This document shows, one piece after another, positions 1 through 10,866 of a DNA stretch of 16,656 bases. Source of the stretch: Letharia columbiana (taxonomy: Eukaryota > Ascomycota > Lecanoromycetes > Lecanorales > Parmeliaceae); the NCBI RefSeq assembly GCF_014066305.1, contig NW_023501189.1, forward strand, positions 1 through 16,656, given 5' to 3'. The notes beneath the pieces were generated by a model. The model was not told the origin of the DNA. It saw nothing but the letters and a program-made list of their open reading frames with translations, and searched no databases. Each line of letters starts with the position of its first letter. Within the stretch, counting starts at the first letter, position 1. The position numbers and the translations under genes were made by a program.

Positions 1-3000
1 TTAACTATAGAAAAAAATTTATATATATCTTTTTATATATAAAAATTAAAATTTATATTAATATCGTTTAAAGTTAAATTAATATTTATATTAATATCTA
101 AATAGTATAATATAAAATTCGCTATATTTTAGATTACTTCGAAATATAAAAAAAAGACTAATTCGATAAATAAAGATATTTCTATTTTCGCTAAGTCTAA
201 TATCTCTAATTTTAATTTTAATTTTAACTTTAATAAAACGCCTTATAAAATTAACAAAGAAACTCTTAATCTTTAATATACTTATATAAATTATTTAAAA
301 TATTAAAATATTCGAAAGCTTATCGAGTTATTTAAGGGTATAAATCTTATTAAAAAAATTATAGAAATAAAGTCTTACACTTTATATACTATTAAAAAAA
401 TAAAGAATATATTATATAAATCTTATATTTATCTCGAAAAAAGATTAAATAATTTAATTTATAGCGATATTTATAGCTCTATTACCCCGCGTGATTTTAA
501 TAGAGATAAATACTTTATTATCTTTCTAGATAACTATAATAAACGCTTTAAGATTAAGATTATCGAATAAAAGAGCGATATCTTTATAATCTTTAAGCGC
601 TTTTAGCTTTATAATAAATATAGTAATTTTATTATTAGATATCTATAAAGTAATTATAAGAGCGAGTATAAGAATTATAATTTCGATATCTATTATATTA
701 ATTATAATATTACTTAAAAGTTAATTTAATTAGAAAATCTTAAATAAAATAAAATTATTAAATAACTTAATTAAATTCTCTTTAGTATTATTAATATTAT
801 TATAGAGAATATTAATATTAATTAAAAGTTTTAATTAAAGCTTATAATAGTAATAAACTATTTTTATAATTATAGTTTTATTATAAATTATAAATTTATT
901 TTATATAAGACTTATATTAAATATAAGTCTTATTTAATATATATTAGATATATTAAAATTAAGGGTTTTATTATAATAAGAAAATTAGTTATTAAATAAA
1001 AGAAAGAATAGTATCGCGCTTAAAAAGATATTCTTATAGACTATAATAATAATTATATCTATTAAATATTACTACTAAATAATAATATTATATATTTATT
1101 AAAAGTTATATAAAATAAAGAAAAGAACGAATTTTTATTTAATTTAATATCTTTTTAATTATTAAATAATTTAGCTATAAAAGAAAATATATTTAAATCT
1201 ATAATATCTTTTTTAATTAGAAATTTTCTTTTTATAAATATAATAAATATAAATAAACTTATTTAATTATTTAGATTTATTTTAAGGCCTTCGAAGTTTA
1301 TAATAACTTCTTTTAACTTTAATATAGATATTTCTATTATTACACTTTAATCTATCTTAATAATATAAAATAATATACTTTTATATTCGAACTATTCTTA
1401 TTTAATTCCTCGAAATCTCTCTTTAAATTCTTTTATACTTTATATTATAATTATTTAAGTTATAAATATAAAGTTATATAAATCGAAGATTTATAAAGAG
1501 ATTATAATAAATAATTCTTTTTATAAATAATAAAAAGGCGATATAATTAAAGAATTTAAGTCGCTAAAAGAGAATAATATCTAAACTCTTATTAATCTAT
1601 TTTATAGGCGTATTATACTTTATAATAGATAGATTTATATCTTAAAATATAAATTTAATAATAAAGTTACTCGCTATAAGACTCGCTAAATAATATATAA
1701 TTTTAAATAACGCGAAGACTTAAATTATAATAAAATCTTTATTTTAATAATTAAGTTTATATTCTATAAGACTATCTTTATCTTAATTACTATTAAAGAT
1801 TAAAATCTAAAATAAATAAATATTAAAATCGCTTTTCTCTATAAGGATATTAAAGAGAAAATCTATATAAAATAGTTTATAGATTTTATCTTAAAAAAGT
1901 ATTCTTAATAAGTTTATAAGCTTAATAAGATACTCTATAATTTAAAGTAATCTTCGTATATATAATATAATATCTTTATTAACTATATATAAGAAATCGA
2001 TTTTATCTTTATTAATATTAATTATAATATATTTATTAATTTCGATATTAATATTATTATCGCTCTTTATATAAATAATATTCTTATTATTAACTCTTCT
2101 TAATTTAATATTTAGCGAATTAAGAATATATTTAATATTAAATTTAAAATAAATAATTTAAATTTTTATAATTATTATTTAAATATAATTATAATTTATA
2201 ATTATATTAATTAAATATTATATTTAAATTAATTAATCTATATTAAATAATTTCTTAGATATTATAAAATATAAAAGTTTAAATTATAATTTACTCTTAT
2301 AAAGATTAGCGCGCGATCGCTTTTTATTAAGAATAATTATATAATATTTATTAAGTTATTAAAAACTTATTAATTAGCTATTAAATCTCTTATATATACT
2401 ATATTAAATATAAGATTAAATATTATATTCGCTATATTAATAATCTTATAATATTCTTTAAATTCTATTAAAGCTTATTACGCGACTATTAAGTATATCT
2501 TTTAATATCTTAAAATAACTATTTATTAATATCTTATTTATAAAGATTTACTTTAAGATTTAATTAATTATATTAATTTCGATTAAATTAATAATTATAA
2601 TATTTATAAATTAATTTTAAATTATATTTATAATTTAGAAAGTAAAATAATTAATTAATCTTTTAAGCGATAAGTTATTATTATATTATTTATTTATAAA
2701 ATTAAATATATTAATTAAATTTAGATTATAAAGAAAGTTATTTAACTTTAAAAATTACTTAATTAAATTCACTTTAATAAATTACTTTAAATAATTATTA
2801 TCTTTAATAATAATTAAGATATAATCGCTTTAATAAAGAATTCTTAATATTATAATTATATTAAGTATATTAATATTTAATATTATTAAATATATGATTA
2901 AATTACTAATAATAATATAAATCTTAAATATATTTTTACTAATAAATAGATAGTTAATAGACTTATTAAGGCCCTATATAAAGATAAATTTAAGCTCTTT

Positions 3001-3099
3001 TAAGAACTTATTAATCTAAAACCTCGCCTATAGAATAATTATTTCTTATATCTTAGCGATATACTTATTATTAAGAAAGAGTTAACTTTAATATCTTAA
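1..3099 (+). pseudogene. RIP-degraded Ty1/copia polyprotein, copy A (5' end outside window)
   Basis: This is a dead Ty1/copia retrotransposon pol region. Frame 1 reads through the segment without a detectable net shift but is littered with TAA/TAG. Landmarks, all in one frame, are as follows. A CX2C pair (now Tyr codons, 376-387) belongs to the pre-integrase zinc finger. The integrase first Asp is at 466-468 within a 'SDIY..ITP' context and the second is at 529-531 in 'FLD(N)Y'. The reverse transcriptase first catalytic Asp is changed to Asn at 1819-1821, just before 'KIAFLY'. The YVDD box reads YINN at 2068-2079. The RNase H 'YVDxDWA' block has Asp changed to Asn at 2575-2577. The usual C-terminal 'K-A-L' block of copia is near 2959. 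The Asp-to-Asn, Trp-to-stop and Gln-to-stop changes are what C-to-T at CpA and G-to-A at TpG would give. The family assignment is secure from domain order (integrase before RT). Gag and the 5' LTR would lie to the left of the window. Confidence 0.88.
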
Positions 3100-3270
3100 G
3101 AGATATATAGATTTATATCTTAGTAATACGCTTATTATTAAAAAAGAGTTAACTTTAATATCTTAAGAAGTAAATAAATTATTATTAAAAGAGTTAACTT
3201 TAATATCTTAAGGGGTAAATAAATTATTATTAAAAAGAGTTAACTTTAGTATCTTAAGGGGTAAATAAAT
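3062..3270 (+). repeat. Four direct repeats at the 3' end of copia copy A
   Basis: A core of about 22 bases (GAGTTAACTTTARTATCTTA followed by AG) occurs four times, starting near 3079, 3145, 3191 and 3237, and is usually preceded by TTATTATTAA. Spacing drops from about 66 to about 46 bases. The last copies are followed by GGGGTAAATAAA. The array lies where the polyprotein frame ends (TAA at 3097-3099), so it is probably 3' noncoding sequence of the retrotransposon. No function is visible. Confidence 0.7.
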
Positions 3271-3725
3271 TTTAAGTAAATTAAGTTTTTCGATTTTATT
3301 ACTTATATAAGAGTTTACTTCTAATTAATCTCTATATCTTAAATAATCTATTTAGGCCGCTCGCCGAGCCGCTATATTAAGCTTAATACTCTATAAACTT
3401 ATTATTTTATATCGAAATAGCTATTTCTTTAGCGCTATTATTATTATCGCTATTAAATCTTTAAAGCTCTTTTAAAACGCTTTTATCTATATCTTATTTT
3501 ATTAATATATTATATATAGAATATATATTACTATTAACTATTATCGCTAAGAATTAGATATCTAAAACGTAATATAGTTATTTTTAGATTTCAACTTTTT
3601 ACTTTATCTACTCTATTATAGACGTTATTAATTTTAATCTCTAATTAATCGATCTTTAATATATACTAAGTAAACTAAAAATAAAATTTTCAAAAAACCG
3701 CTTTTTGATAAAAAAAAAAAAAAAA
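3271..3725 (+). other. AT-rich 3' noncoding tail with A-tract before the putative LTR
   Basis: No gene or recognised domain was found here. The segment is RIP-like as far as about 3580; a few CA dinucleotides then reappear. It ends in an uninterrupted run of 16 A (3710-3725) preceded by GAT. The run sits exactly where a polypurine tract for plus-strand priming would be expected next to a 3' LTR. That role is an inference from position. Confidence 0.4.
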
Positions 3726-4019
3726 TGGAATTTTTTATATGGGGTGGATGGAATTTTCCCATGCATATGCCCTCTTCACCTTTGTCACCCGGCGTTCGGA
3801 ATATGGCTATTTACTCGAATAGGGGGGTAGAGGGGTAAGGATATTTTTTCGTTTTTCTACTTATTTAATTCGAGCTATATTTCGAGTATATAAGAGTATC
3901 GAAATATGTTATCTAACTAAATTGGAAGGTTAGCCGAGGCGAGGAAGGTTTAGCTCGAGGCTTGACGATATATATTCGTAATGCTCTCTGCAGTTAGATC
4001 TAATCAACCAAGTATTCCA
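3726..4019 (+). mobile_element. Probable 3' LTR of copia copy A (or solo LTR)
   Basis: The 294-bp segment starts TGGAAT and ends ATTCCA, so it has a 6-bp inverted terminus of the TG...CA type. It directly follows a 16-base A-tract. A TATA-like TATATAAG lies near 3886 and a CTCTCTGCAG stretch near 3992. Recognisable foldback array sequence resumes within about 20 bases of its right end, as expected for the edge of an insertion. Its base composition is clearly richer in G+C than the flanks, and CA/TG dinucleotides are present, mainly at the two ends. No target-site duplication can be tested because the 5' LTR is outside the window. The second LTR needed for proof is missing, so the call is moderate. 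Confidence 0.45.
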
Positions 4020-4640
4020 TCTACTACTTTTAACTCTATAGTATTCTTTATATTTATTTATTATAATTTCTTCTTTTACTTCTTAATATAGTAGAGATAA
4101 TAGATTAAATTATAGTAATATTTCTTTATTTATTAAATAATAATTTAATATAGAATAATTAAATTATAATAATATTTTTTATTTACTAAGTAATAATTTA
4201 ATATAAAATTATAAAGAGTATATATATAGGATTTTAGAGAGTTAAGTTATATTCTTAATAATAATAATTTTATTATTACTTAATTTCTTTATAGTATTTT
4301 TTTATATTTATTTATTATAGTTTCTTCTCTTACTTCTTAATATAATAGAAATAATAAATTAAGTTATAATAATATTCTTCGCTTATTAAATAATAATTTA
4401 ATATAAAATTATAGAGAGTATATAATATAAGATTTTAGAGAGTTAAGTCTATTTTTAATATTAGAGACTTTATTATTACTTAATTTCTTTATAATATTTC
4501 TTTATATTTATCTATTATAATAACTTCTCTTATATTAATTAAGTAAATTAATATAAGATTATAAAAGAGTAAATCTATTATATTATTACTACTAATAACT
4601 ATCTTTATAATATTCTTTATAATATTCTCTATATTTATTT
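4020..4640 (+). repeat. RIP-degraded foldback-arm tandem array (outer element, left arm)
   Basis: This is a heavily mutated version of the array seen at 9239-10565, in the same orientation. The recurring 'TTCTTCTCTTACTTCTTAATATA' type block (4068, 4320) and the 'GATTTTAGAGAGTTAAG' block (4228, 4430) match the cleaner GATCTTGGAGAGCTGAG unit, with TG/CA replaced by TA. At least two units are recognisable. No terminal repeat precedes it: it begins at the edge of the putative LTR, which suggests that copia copy A was inserted into the array. Confidence 0.75.
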
Positions 4641-5081
4641 ATTATAAATTCTTCTCTTATTTAATTAAATATAAGAATATTAAGAATAAATATATTTATA
4701 TTAATAAAATTAATAGAATTAAGAGAATTAATAAAATTAATAAAATAGTAAAAGACAAATAATTATATGAATAGATAATAAAGGATTATTATTTAATTCT
4801 AGACGCGTTTAATATAATTATAATATTTAAATATTAATTTAATTTATCTATTATTAACTTAAGTAGAGAAATCTATAAAAGAGAATATATTCGTTTAAAC
4901 TCTTTTTAAAGATTTTTTAATACGTTTATAAATAGTAGTAGATAGCTATTAAGCTCGCTTACGATCTTAATTATTAATAATAATAAATTTATTAAAAATA
5001 GATTAGCGTTAAGGACGTTTATAAGAGACTCTAATTAGATAAGGGGTATTAAAGTATTAATTATATTTATAATTTAATTAG
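4640..5081 (+). repeat. M segment, left arm of outer foldback element (degraded)
   Basis: From about 4800 to 5070 this segment matches 10566-10864 base for base over long stretches (for example ACGCGTTTAATATA, AATATTTAAATATTA, GGGGTATTAAAG). It is the reverse complement of 14981-15250. The preceding 4740-4800 part resembles the inner end of the S segment in reverse orientation. No open frame survives. Near-total lack of CA/TG marks it as strongly RIPed. Confidence 0.7.
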
Positions 5082-5327
5082 AATTAATAGAATTAATAGA
5101 ATTAATAGAATTAATAGAATTAATAGAATTAATAGAATTAATAGAATTAATATGAATTTAATAGAATTAAATAGAATTAATAGAATTAATAGAATTAATA
5201 GAATTAATAGAATTAATAGAATTAATAGAATTAATAGAATTAATAGAATTAATAGAATTAATAGAATTAATAGAATTAATAGAATTAATAGAATTAATAG
5301 AATTAATAGAATTAATAGAATTAATAG
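5082..5327 (+). repeat. 9-bp minisatellite (GAATTAATA)n, about 25 copies
   Basis: This is a near-perfect tandem run of GAATTAATA, interrupted once at about 5149-5172 by ATGAATTTA and AATAGAATTAAAT variants. A short version of the same repeat is found at the equivalent place in the other arms: about four copies at 14941-14980 in reverse complement, and ATTCTATCA/ATTCCACCA at 11261-11291. The run is therefore an expansion of a junction repeat between the M and S segments. The apparent I-N-R and L-I-L reading frames are products of the 9-bp period and not genes. Confidence 0.95.
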
Positions 5328-5390
5328 AGTTCGATTTGACTTAGAATAATCCAACTCCATAGAATTTAATTTATGAGCCTTTACTTGTAG
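5328..5390 (+). repeat. Orphan foldback terminal-repeat end (63 bp)
   Basis: This matches the last 60 or so bases of the right terminal repeat at 13077-13136 in the same orientation. Shared features are GTTCGATTTGACTTAG, TCCAACTCCAT, a degraded version of the 19-bp palindrome, and the terminal CTTGTAG. It joins minisatellite on its left directly to the truncated copia copy B on its right. The remaining 330 bases of a terminal repeat are missing. Confidence 0.8.
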
Positions 5391-8300
5391 CTAATTAATA
5401 AGTTTTTAGTAACTTAGCGAATATTATATAATTATTCTTAATAGAGAGCGATTACGCGCTAATCTCTATAGAAGTAAACTATAACTTAAACTTCTATATT
5501 TTATAATATCTAAAAAATTATTCGATATAAACTAATTAATTTAAATATAATATTTAATTAGGGTATAATTATAAGTTATAATTATATCTAAATAGTAATT
5601 ATAAGAGTCTAAATCGCTTATTTTAAACTTAATATTAAGCGTATTTTTAATTTATTAAATATTAGATCGAGAAGAGCTAATAATAAGAATATTATTTATA
5701 TAAAGGGCGATAATAGTATTAATATTAAAATTAGTAAATATATTATAGTCGATATTAATAGAGATAAGATCGATTTCTTATATATAGTTAATAAAGATAT
5801 TATATTATATATATAAAAACTACTTTAGACTATAGAATATCTTATTAAGCTTATAAACTTATTAAAAATACTTCTTTAAAATAAAATCGATAAGCTATTT
5901 TATATAGATTTTCTCTTTAATATTCTTATAGAGAAAAGCGGTTTTAATATTTATTTATTCTAGATTTTAATCTTTAATAGCGATTAAGATAAAGATAGTC
6001 TTATAGAATATAGACTTAACTACTAAAATAAAGGTTTTATTATAATTTAAGCCTTCGCGTTATTTGAAACTATATATTACTTAGTAAGTTTTATAGCGAA
6101 TAATTTTATTATTAGATTTATATTTTAAGATATAAACTTATTTATTATAAAGTATAGTACGCTTATAAGATAGATTAATAAAAGTTTAAGTATTATTCTC
6201 TTTTAGCGACTCGAATTCTTCGATTATACCGCCTTTTTATTACTTATAAAAAAAATTATTTATTATAGCCTCTTTATAGATCTTCGATTTATATAACTCT
6301 ATATTTATAACTTAAGTAATTATAATATAAAGTATAAAAGAATTTAAAGAGAGATTTCGAGAAATTAAATAAGAATAATTAGAATATAAAAGTATATTAT
6401 TTTATATTATAGAGGTAGACGAAGGTATAATAATAGAAATATCTACGTTAAAGTCGAAAGGAGTTACTATAAAGTTTCGAAGGCCTTAAAATAAGATATA
6501 AATAATTAAATAAGTTTATTTATATTTATTATATCTATAAAAAAGAAATTTTAGTTAAAGAAGACGCTATAGGCGTATTCCCCTTTATAGCTAAATTATT
6601 TAATAATTAAGAAGATATTAAATCGAGTAAGAGTTCGTTCTTTTTTTTATTCTATATAACTTTTAATAAGTATATAATACTATTATTTAATAGTAGTATT
6701 CGATAAATATAATTATTATTATAGTTTATAAGAATATCTTCTTAAATATAATATTATTCTTTCTTTTACTTAGTAATTAGTTTTCTTATTATAGCGAAGC
6801 TCTTAATTTTAATATATTTAATATATATTAAACGAGGTTTATATCTAGTATAAATCTTATATAGAATAAATTTATAACTTATAATAAGATTATAATTATA
6901 AAGATAATTTATCGCTATTACGAGCTCTAACTAAAACTTTTAATTAATATTAATATCCTCTATAATAATATTAATAATATTAAAAAGAATTTAATTAAAT
7001 TATTTAATAATTTTATTTTATTCGAGATTCTCTAATTAAATTAACTTTTAAGTAATATTATAATTAATATAATAAATATCGAAATTATAATTCTTATACT
7101 CGCTTTTATAATCGCTTTATAAATATCTAATAGTAAAATCGCTATATTTATTATAAAGCTAAAAGCGCTTAAAGACTATAAAGATATCGCTCTTTTATTC
7201 GATAATCTTAATCTCGAAACGTTTATTATAGTTATCTAGAAAGATAATAAAGTATTTATCTTTATTAAAGTCGCGTGAGATAATAAAACTATAAATATCG
7301 CTATAAATTAAATTATTTAATCTTTCCCTCGAGCAAATATAGGATTTATATAACGTATTCTTTATTTTTTTAATAGCATATAAAGCGTAAGACTTTATTT
7401 CTACGATCTTTTTAATAAGATTTATACTCTTAAATAACTCGGCGAGCTTTCAAATATTTTAATATTTTAAATAACCTATACGAGTATATTAAAGATTAAG
7501 AGTTTCTTTATTAATTTTATAAAATATTTTATCGAAGTCGAAATTAAAATTAGAGTTAGAGATATTAGATTTAACGAAAATAAAAATACCTTTATTTATC
7601 GAATTAATCTTCTTCTTATATTTTAAAATAATCTAAAATATAGCGAACTTTATATTATATTATTTAAATACTAGTATAAATATTAATTCGACTTTAAACG
7701 ATATTAATATAAATTTTAACTTCTATATATAAAAGATATATAGATTATTTTTTTATAGTTAAGCGATAATACCGCGATAATTAATTTTAATATTATTTAA
7801 AACGAATTTTATAGATAGATTATTACGTATTAATTACTCTTAAGAAATTAAATTTAGAAGTAATCTAAGAAGATAAAGAATATTAATAAAAATTAATTTC
7901 TTCTTTTTATTATTAATAATAATATTAAGATATACTTTATTAATATTAATAAAGATAAGAGAGTTCTTAATATTCTTAATTAGACGAATATTATTAATTA
8001 TAAAATCGAGAAAATAATATTTAATAAAGATATCTTAATAGAGAGTAAAGTGCTATAAATAGATATAATTTAAAATCTATTATATAAATAAGCTATCGAA
8101 TTTAGCTATATATATAATATATATATTTTTTTTAATATTAATAAAATTATAATAACGCTTCTTACTAGACTTATAATCTCTATTCTTATTCTTTTTATTA
8201 TTAAATTTAAAGTCGTTATTTTAAATATTACCTCTATTATTATTATTATTAATATCTTTATTTTAACTCTTTTTACTAAATTAATTACACTTTATTTTAA

Positions 8301-8815
8301 TATAATAATACTTCTTATAATAAGTATAATATTTAACTTACTTTTAAATTATATAACTATTAAGATTAAATATAATTCTATTTTATAATTCGATAATAAT
8401 AATAGAGCTTAAGTTATTTAAGATAAGATAATAAGAATATTAAGTAGTAAAGATATAGCTAGATTTAATACGCTTAGAAGATAAATTAATAATTATCTAA
8501 ATAAATTAAGTAATAACGTATTTTAGCGAGAAGATAGACTCTATATTTATCTTATTTATTAACTTATAATTTTAAATATAATAGATAAAATAAGCGTTAT
8601 AGATCTTATTTAAATTAATATAAAAGAGAAAAATAAGAAAATTAATTTTTAATTTTAACTTAAGCGATATATTAATAATATCGATATAAATACTCTTAAG
8701 ATAAATCGCGAAGTTTGATATATCTTTATATTAATTAAGATTTAATTTAAGTAATTAATAATAGAGATTATTAAGAGTATTAAAATCTTTAAACTTATTA
8801 TTAATAACGAGTAAA
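5391..8815 (-). pseudogene. RIP-degraded Ty1/copia gag-pol, inverted truncated copy B
   Basis: This is a second copy of the same copia family as 1-2378, on the opposite strand: positions 7762 down to 5391 match the reverse complement of copy A. It also carries about 1 kb of gag that copy A lacks in this window. A retroviral-type zinc knuckle CX2CX4HX4C is readable at 8328-8287: the first two Cys and the His have become Tyr codons and the last Cys is still TGT. A degraded 'W-I-L-D...H-F-T' protease-like block lies near 8070-8030. Integrase Asp is at 7299-7297, the first RT Asp (now Asn) at 5951-5949, and YVDD (now YINN) at 5702-5691. The copy stops after the RT, without RNase H or 3' LTR. By my count the integrase-to-RT distance is 5 bases shorter than in copy A, which would shift the frame. 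It is flanked at both ends by foldback terminal-repeat ends. Confidence 0.87.
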
Positions 8816-9238
8816 GGCCTATGAATTAAATTCATGGAGTTGGATTTTTCATTTTTCTAAGTCAAATGGAGTTGGATTTTTCTAAGTCAAATGGAATTTT
8901 AGCCCTAGCCCTAAGTCAAATCGAACTCTAATCGCGTGCTGTGCGTTTTTAACCTACTTCTATCACTATAAAATTAATTTAATCTATGTGATATACAGGC
9001 ATATATGTACGGAGAGAGGCGCGCTAAGGCCTAATTAGAAAGGTGTATTGAGTGTAGAGGATTGAATAGAGAAAGGCCATGTTCTTATGGTAAGAAGTAT
9101 CGAAATATCGGAAAGAAATGGAGATAACGTGCTAATTAGTGGTGTGAATCTCACAATATCTCTTGCCGCAGTGAAAATTTTCGAATAATGAAATAGCTGT
9201 AGACATCGGATGGTTTCAATTCGTTCAAATATGCATTG
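8816..9238 (+). repeat. Left terminal inverted repeat of compact foldback element
   Basis: This is the reverse complement of 12743-13136. Shared stretches include GAGAGGCGCGCTAAGGCCTA, GAGAAAGGCCATGTTCTTATGG, GTGGTGTGAATC and AATGAAATAGCTGTAGACAT. The outer end carries a degraded 19-bp palindrome (8819-8837), followed by three copies of CTAAGTCAAAT (8857, 8882, 8911) where the right repeat has one. About 24 bases present on the right near 12930-12945 are missing here. Differences from the right repeat are mostly C-to-T or G-to-A, so this arm has had light RIP. Confidence 0.85.
8857..8921 (+). repeat. Triplicated subterminal motif CTAAGTCAAAT
   Basis: CTAAGTCAAAT occurs at 8857-8867, 8882-8892 and 8911-8921, twice within an AGTTGGATTTTTC...TGG context. 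The opposite terminal repeat (13082-13092, reverse strand) and the orphan end (5334-5344) hold one copy each. Repeated subterminal motifs often bind transposase; that role is only an inference here. The AGCCCTAGCCCTAAG between copies two and three resembles telomere repeat but is too short to mean anything. Confidence 0.7.
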
Positions 9239-10565
9239 AAGAGCATATGACGTGGGATCTTGGAGAGCTGAGCCGTGTTCTTGGTGCTGGGGGCCTTGTT
9301 GCCGCTTGGTTTCTCCGCAGTATTCTCCGCATTTACCTATTGTAGTTCCTTCTCTTACTTCTTCTCTTGTAGAGTATCAGACTAAGTGGCTAGCTGAGTG
9401 GCTGACTGAGTGAATGACTAATATAACGTGGGATCTTGGAGAGCTGAGCCGTGTTCTTGACGATAGTAGCCTTATTGCCGCTTAGTTTCTCCGTAGTGTT
9501 CTCCGCATTTGCCTATTGTAGTTCCTCCTCTTACTTCTCAATATAGTGAAGATAATAGGCTAAATTACAGTGGTGTTCTCCGCTTGCTAAGTAATAATTT
9601 GATGTGGAACGGCCAAGTTGTAGTGGTGTTCTCCGCTTGCTAAGTGATGATTTAATGTGGAACCGTGGAGAGCATATAACGTGGGATCTTGGAGAGCTGA
9701 GCCGTGTTCTTGACGATGATGGCTTGTTGCCGCTTGGTTTCTCCGCAGTGTTCTCCGCATTTGCCTATTATAGTTCCTTCTTTTGCTTCACCTCTTATAG
9801 AGTATTAGATTAACTGGTTAGCTAAGTAGCTGACTGAGTGGATAACTGATATAACGTGGGATCTTGGAGAGCTGAGCCGTGTTCTTGACGATGGTGGCCT
9901 TGTTGCCGCTTGGTTTCTCCGTAGTATTCTCCGCATTTGCCTGTTATAGTTTCTTCTCTTACTTCTTAATGTAGTGGGGATAACAGGCCAAGTTGCAGTG
10001 GTGTTCTCCGCTTGCTAAGTAATAATTTGATATAAAACGGCCAAGTTGCAGTAGTGTTCTTCGCTTACTAAGTGATGATTTAATACGAAACCGTAGAGAG
10101 CATATAACGTGGGATCTTGGAGAGCTGAGCCGTGTTCTTGACGATGATAGCCTTATTGTCGCTTAGTTTCTTCGTAGTGTTCTCCGCATTTGTCTATTAT
10201 AGTTCCTTCTCTTGCTTCTTAATGTAGTGGGGATAATAGGTCAAGTTGTAGTAGTGTTCTCCGCTTGCTAAGTAATAATTTGATGTAGAATTATAAAGAG
10301 TATATAACGTGGGATCTTAGAGAGCTAAGCCGTGTTTTTGACGATGATAGCCTTATTACCGCTTGATTTCTCCGTAGTATTCTCCGCATTTATCTATTAT
10401 AGTTCCTTCTCTTACTTCTTAATATAGTAGAAATAATAGGTTAAATTATAGTAATATTCTTCGCTTATTAAATAATGATTTAATATAGAATAATTAAGTT
10501 ATAATAGTATTCTTCGCTTACTAAGTAATAATTTAATATAGAATTATAAAGAGTATATAATATTC
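9239..10565 (+). repeat. Left-arm tandem array of about 200-bp units, six units, increasingly RIPed
   Basis: The marker GTGGGATCTTGGAGAGCTGA (or decayed forms) recurs near 9250, 9430, 9680, 9855, 10108 and 10300. Each unit continues into GCCGTGTTCTTGACGATG, a GCTTGGTTTCTCCGCAGTGTTC type block, TGCCTRTTRTAGTTCC, and often CTCCGCTTGCTAAGTGATGA. A 12-bp repeat block (GAGTGGCTAGCT type) is inserted at about 9378-9415. The array is the reverse complement of 11568-12720. Decay rises towards the inside: units near 9250-9720 are almost clean, while 10300-10565 has lost most CA and TG. Open frames here, including 9604-9813, follow the repeat and are not supported as genes. Confidence 0.88.
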
Positions 10566-10864
10566 GAACGCGTTTAATATAACTATAATATTTAAATATT
10601 AGTTTAATCTATCTATCGCTGACTTAAAAGAAATATATAAAAGAGAACATATCTATTCGAGCTCTTTTTAAGAGTTTTTTAACGCGTTTATAAGTAGTAA
10701 TAAATAGTTATTAAGCTTACTTACGGCCTTAATTATTAGTAGTAATAAATTTATTAAGAAATAATCTAGAGGTATTAGTAAGGGGCTCTAATTAAATAAG
10801 AGATATTAAAGATAATTATATTTATATTAATGAAATTGATAGAATTAGTAGAATTAATAGAATT
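10566..10864 (+). repeat. M segment, left arm of compact foldback element (strongly RIPed)
   Basis: This matches 4800-5081 in direct orientation and is the reverse complement of 14981-15250 and, more distantly, of 11292-11520. It ends in a degenerate 9-bp repeat (AGAATTAGT/AGAATTAAT). Its sister on the right arm of the same element is clean and open, whereas this one has lost nearly all CA/TG. No gene survives. Confidence 0.8.
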
Positions 10865-10866
10865 AA

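Noticed and set aside
1..3700. Mitochondrial or bacterial low-GC DNA
   Set aside because: The very low GC comes with specific CA/TG loss and stop-ridden copia domains, which is RIP and not a native low-GC genome; adjacent repeats have normal GC.
5067..5360. Open frames with I-N-R (+) or L-I-L (-) tripeptide repeats
   Set aside because: They are the direct translation of a 9-bp AT-rich minisatellite; the period is a multiple of three, so frames stay open by default.
8892..8911. Telomere-like AGCCCTAGCCCTAAG
   Set aside because: There are only two imperfect CCCTA units, inside the terminal repeat of a transposable element; no array is present.
9604..9813. Small + strand open frame (69 codons)
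   Set aside because: It lies wholly in the tandem array, on the strand equivalent to the - frame of the right arm, and is not conserved in neighbouring units.
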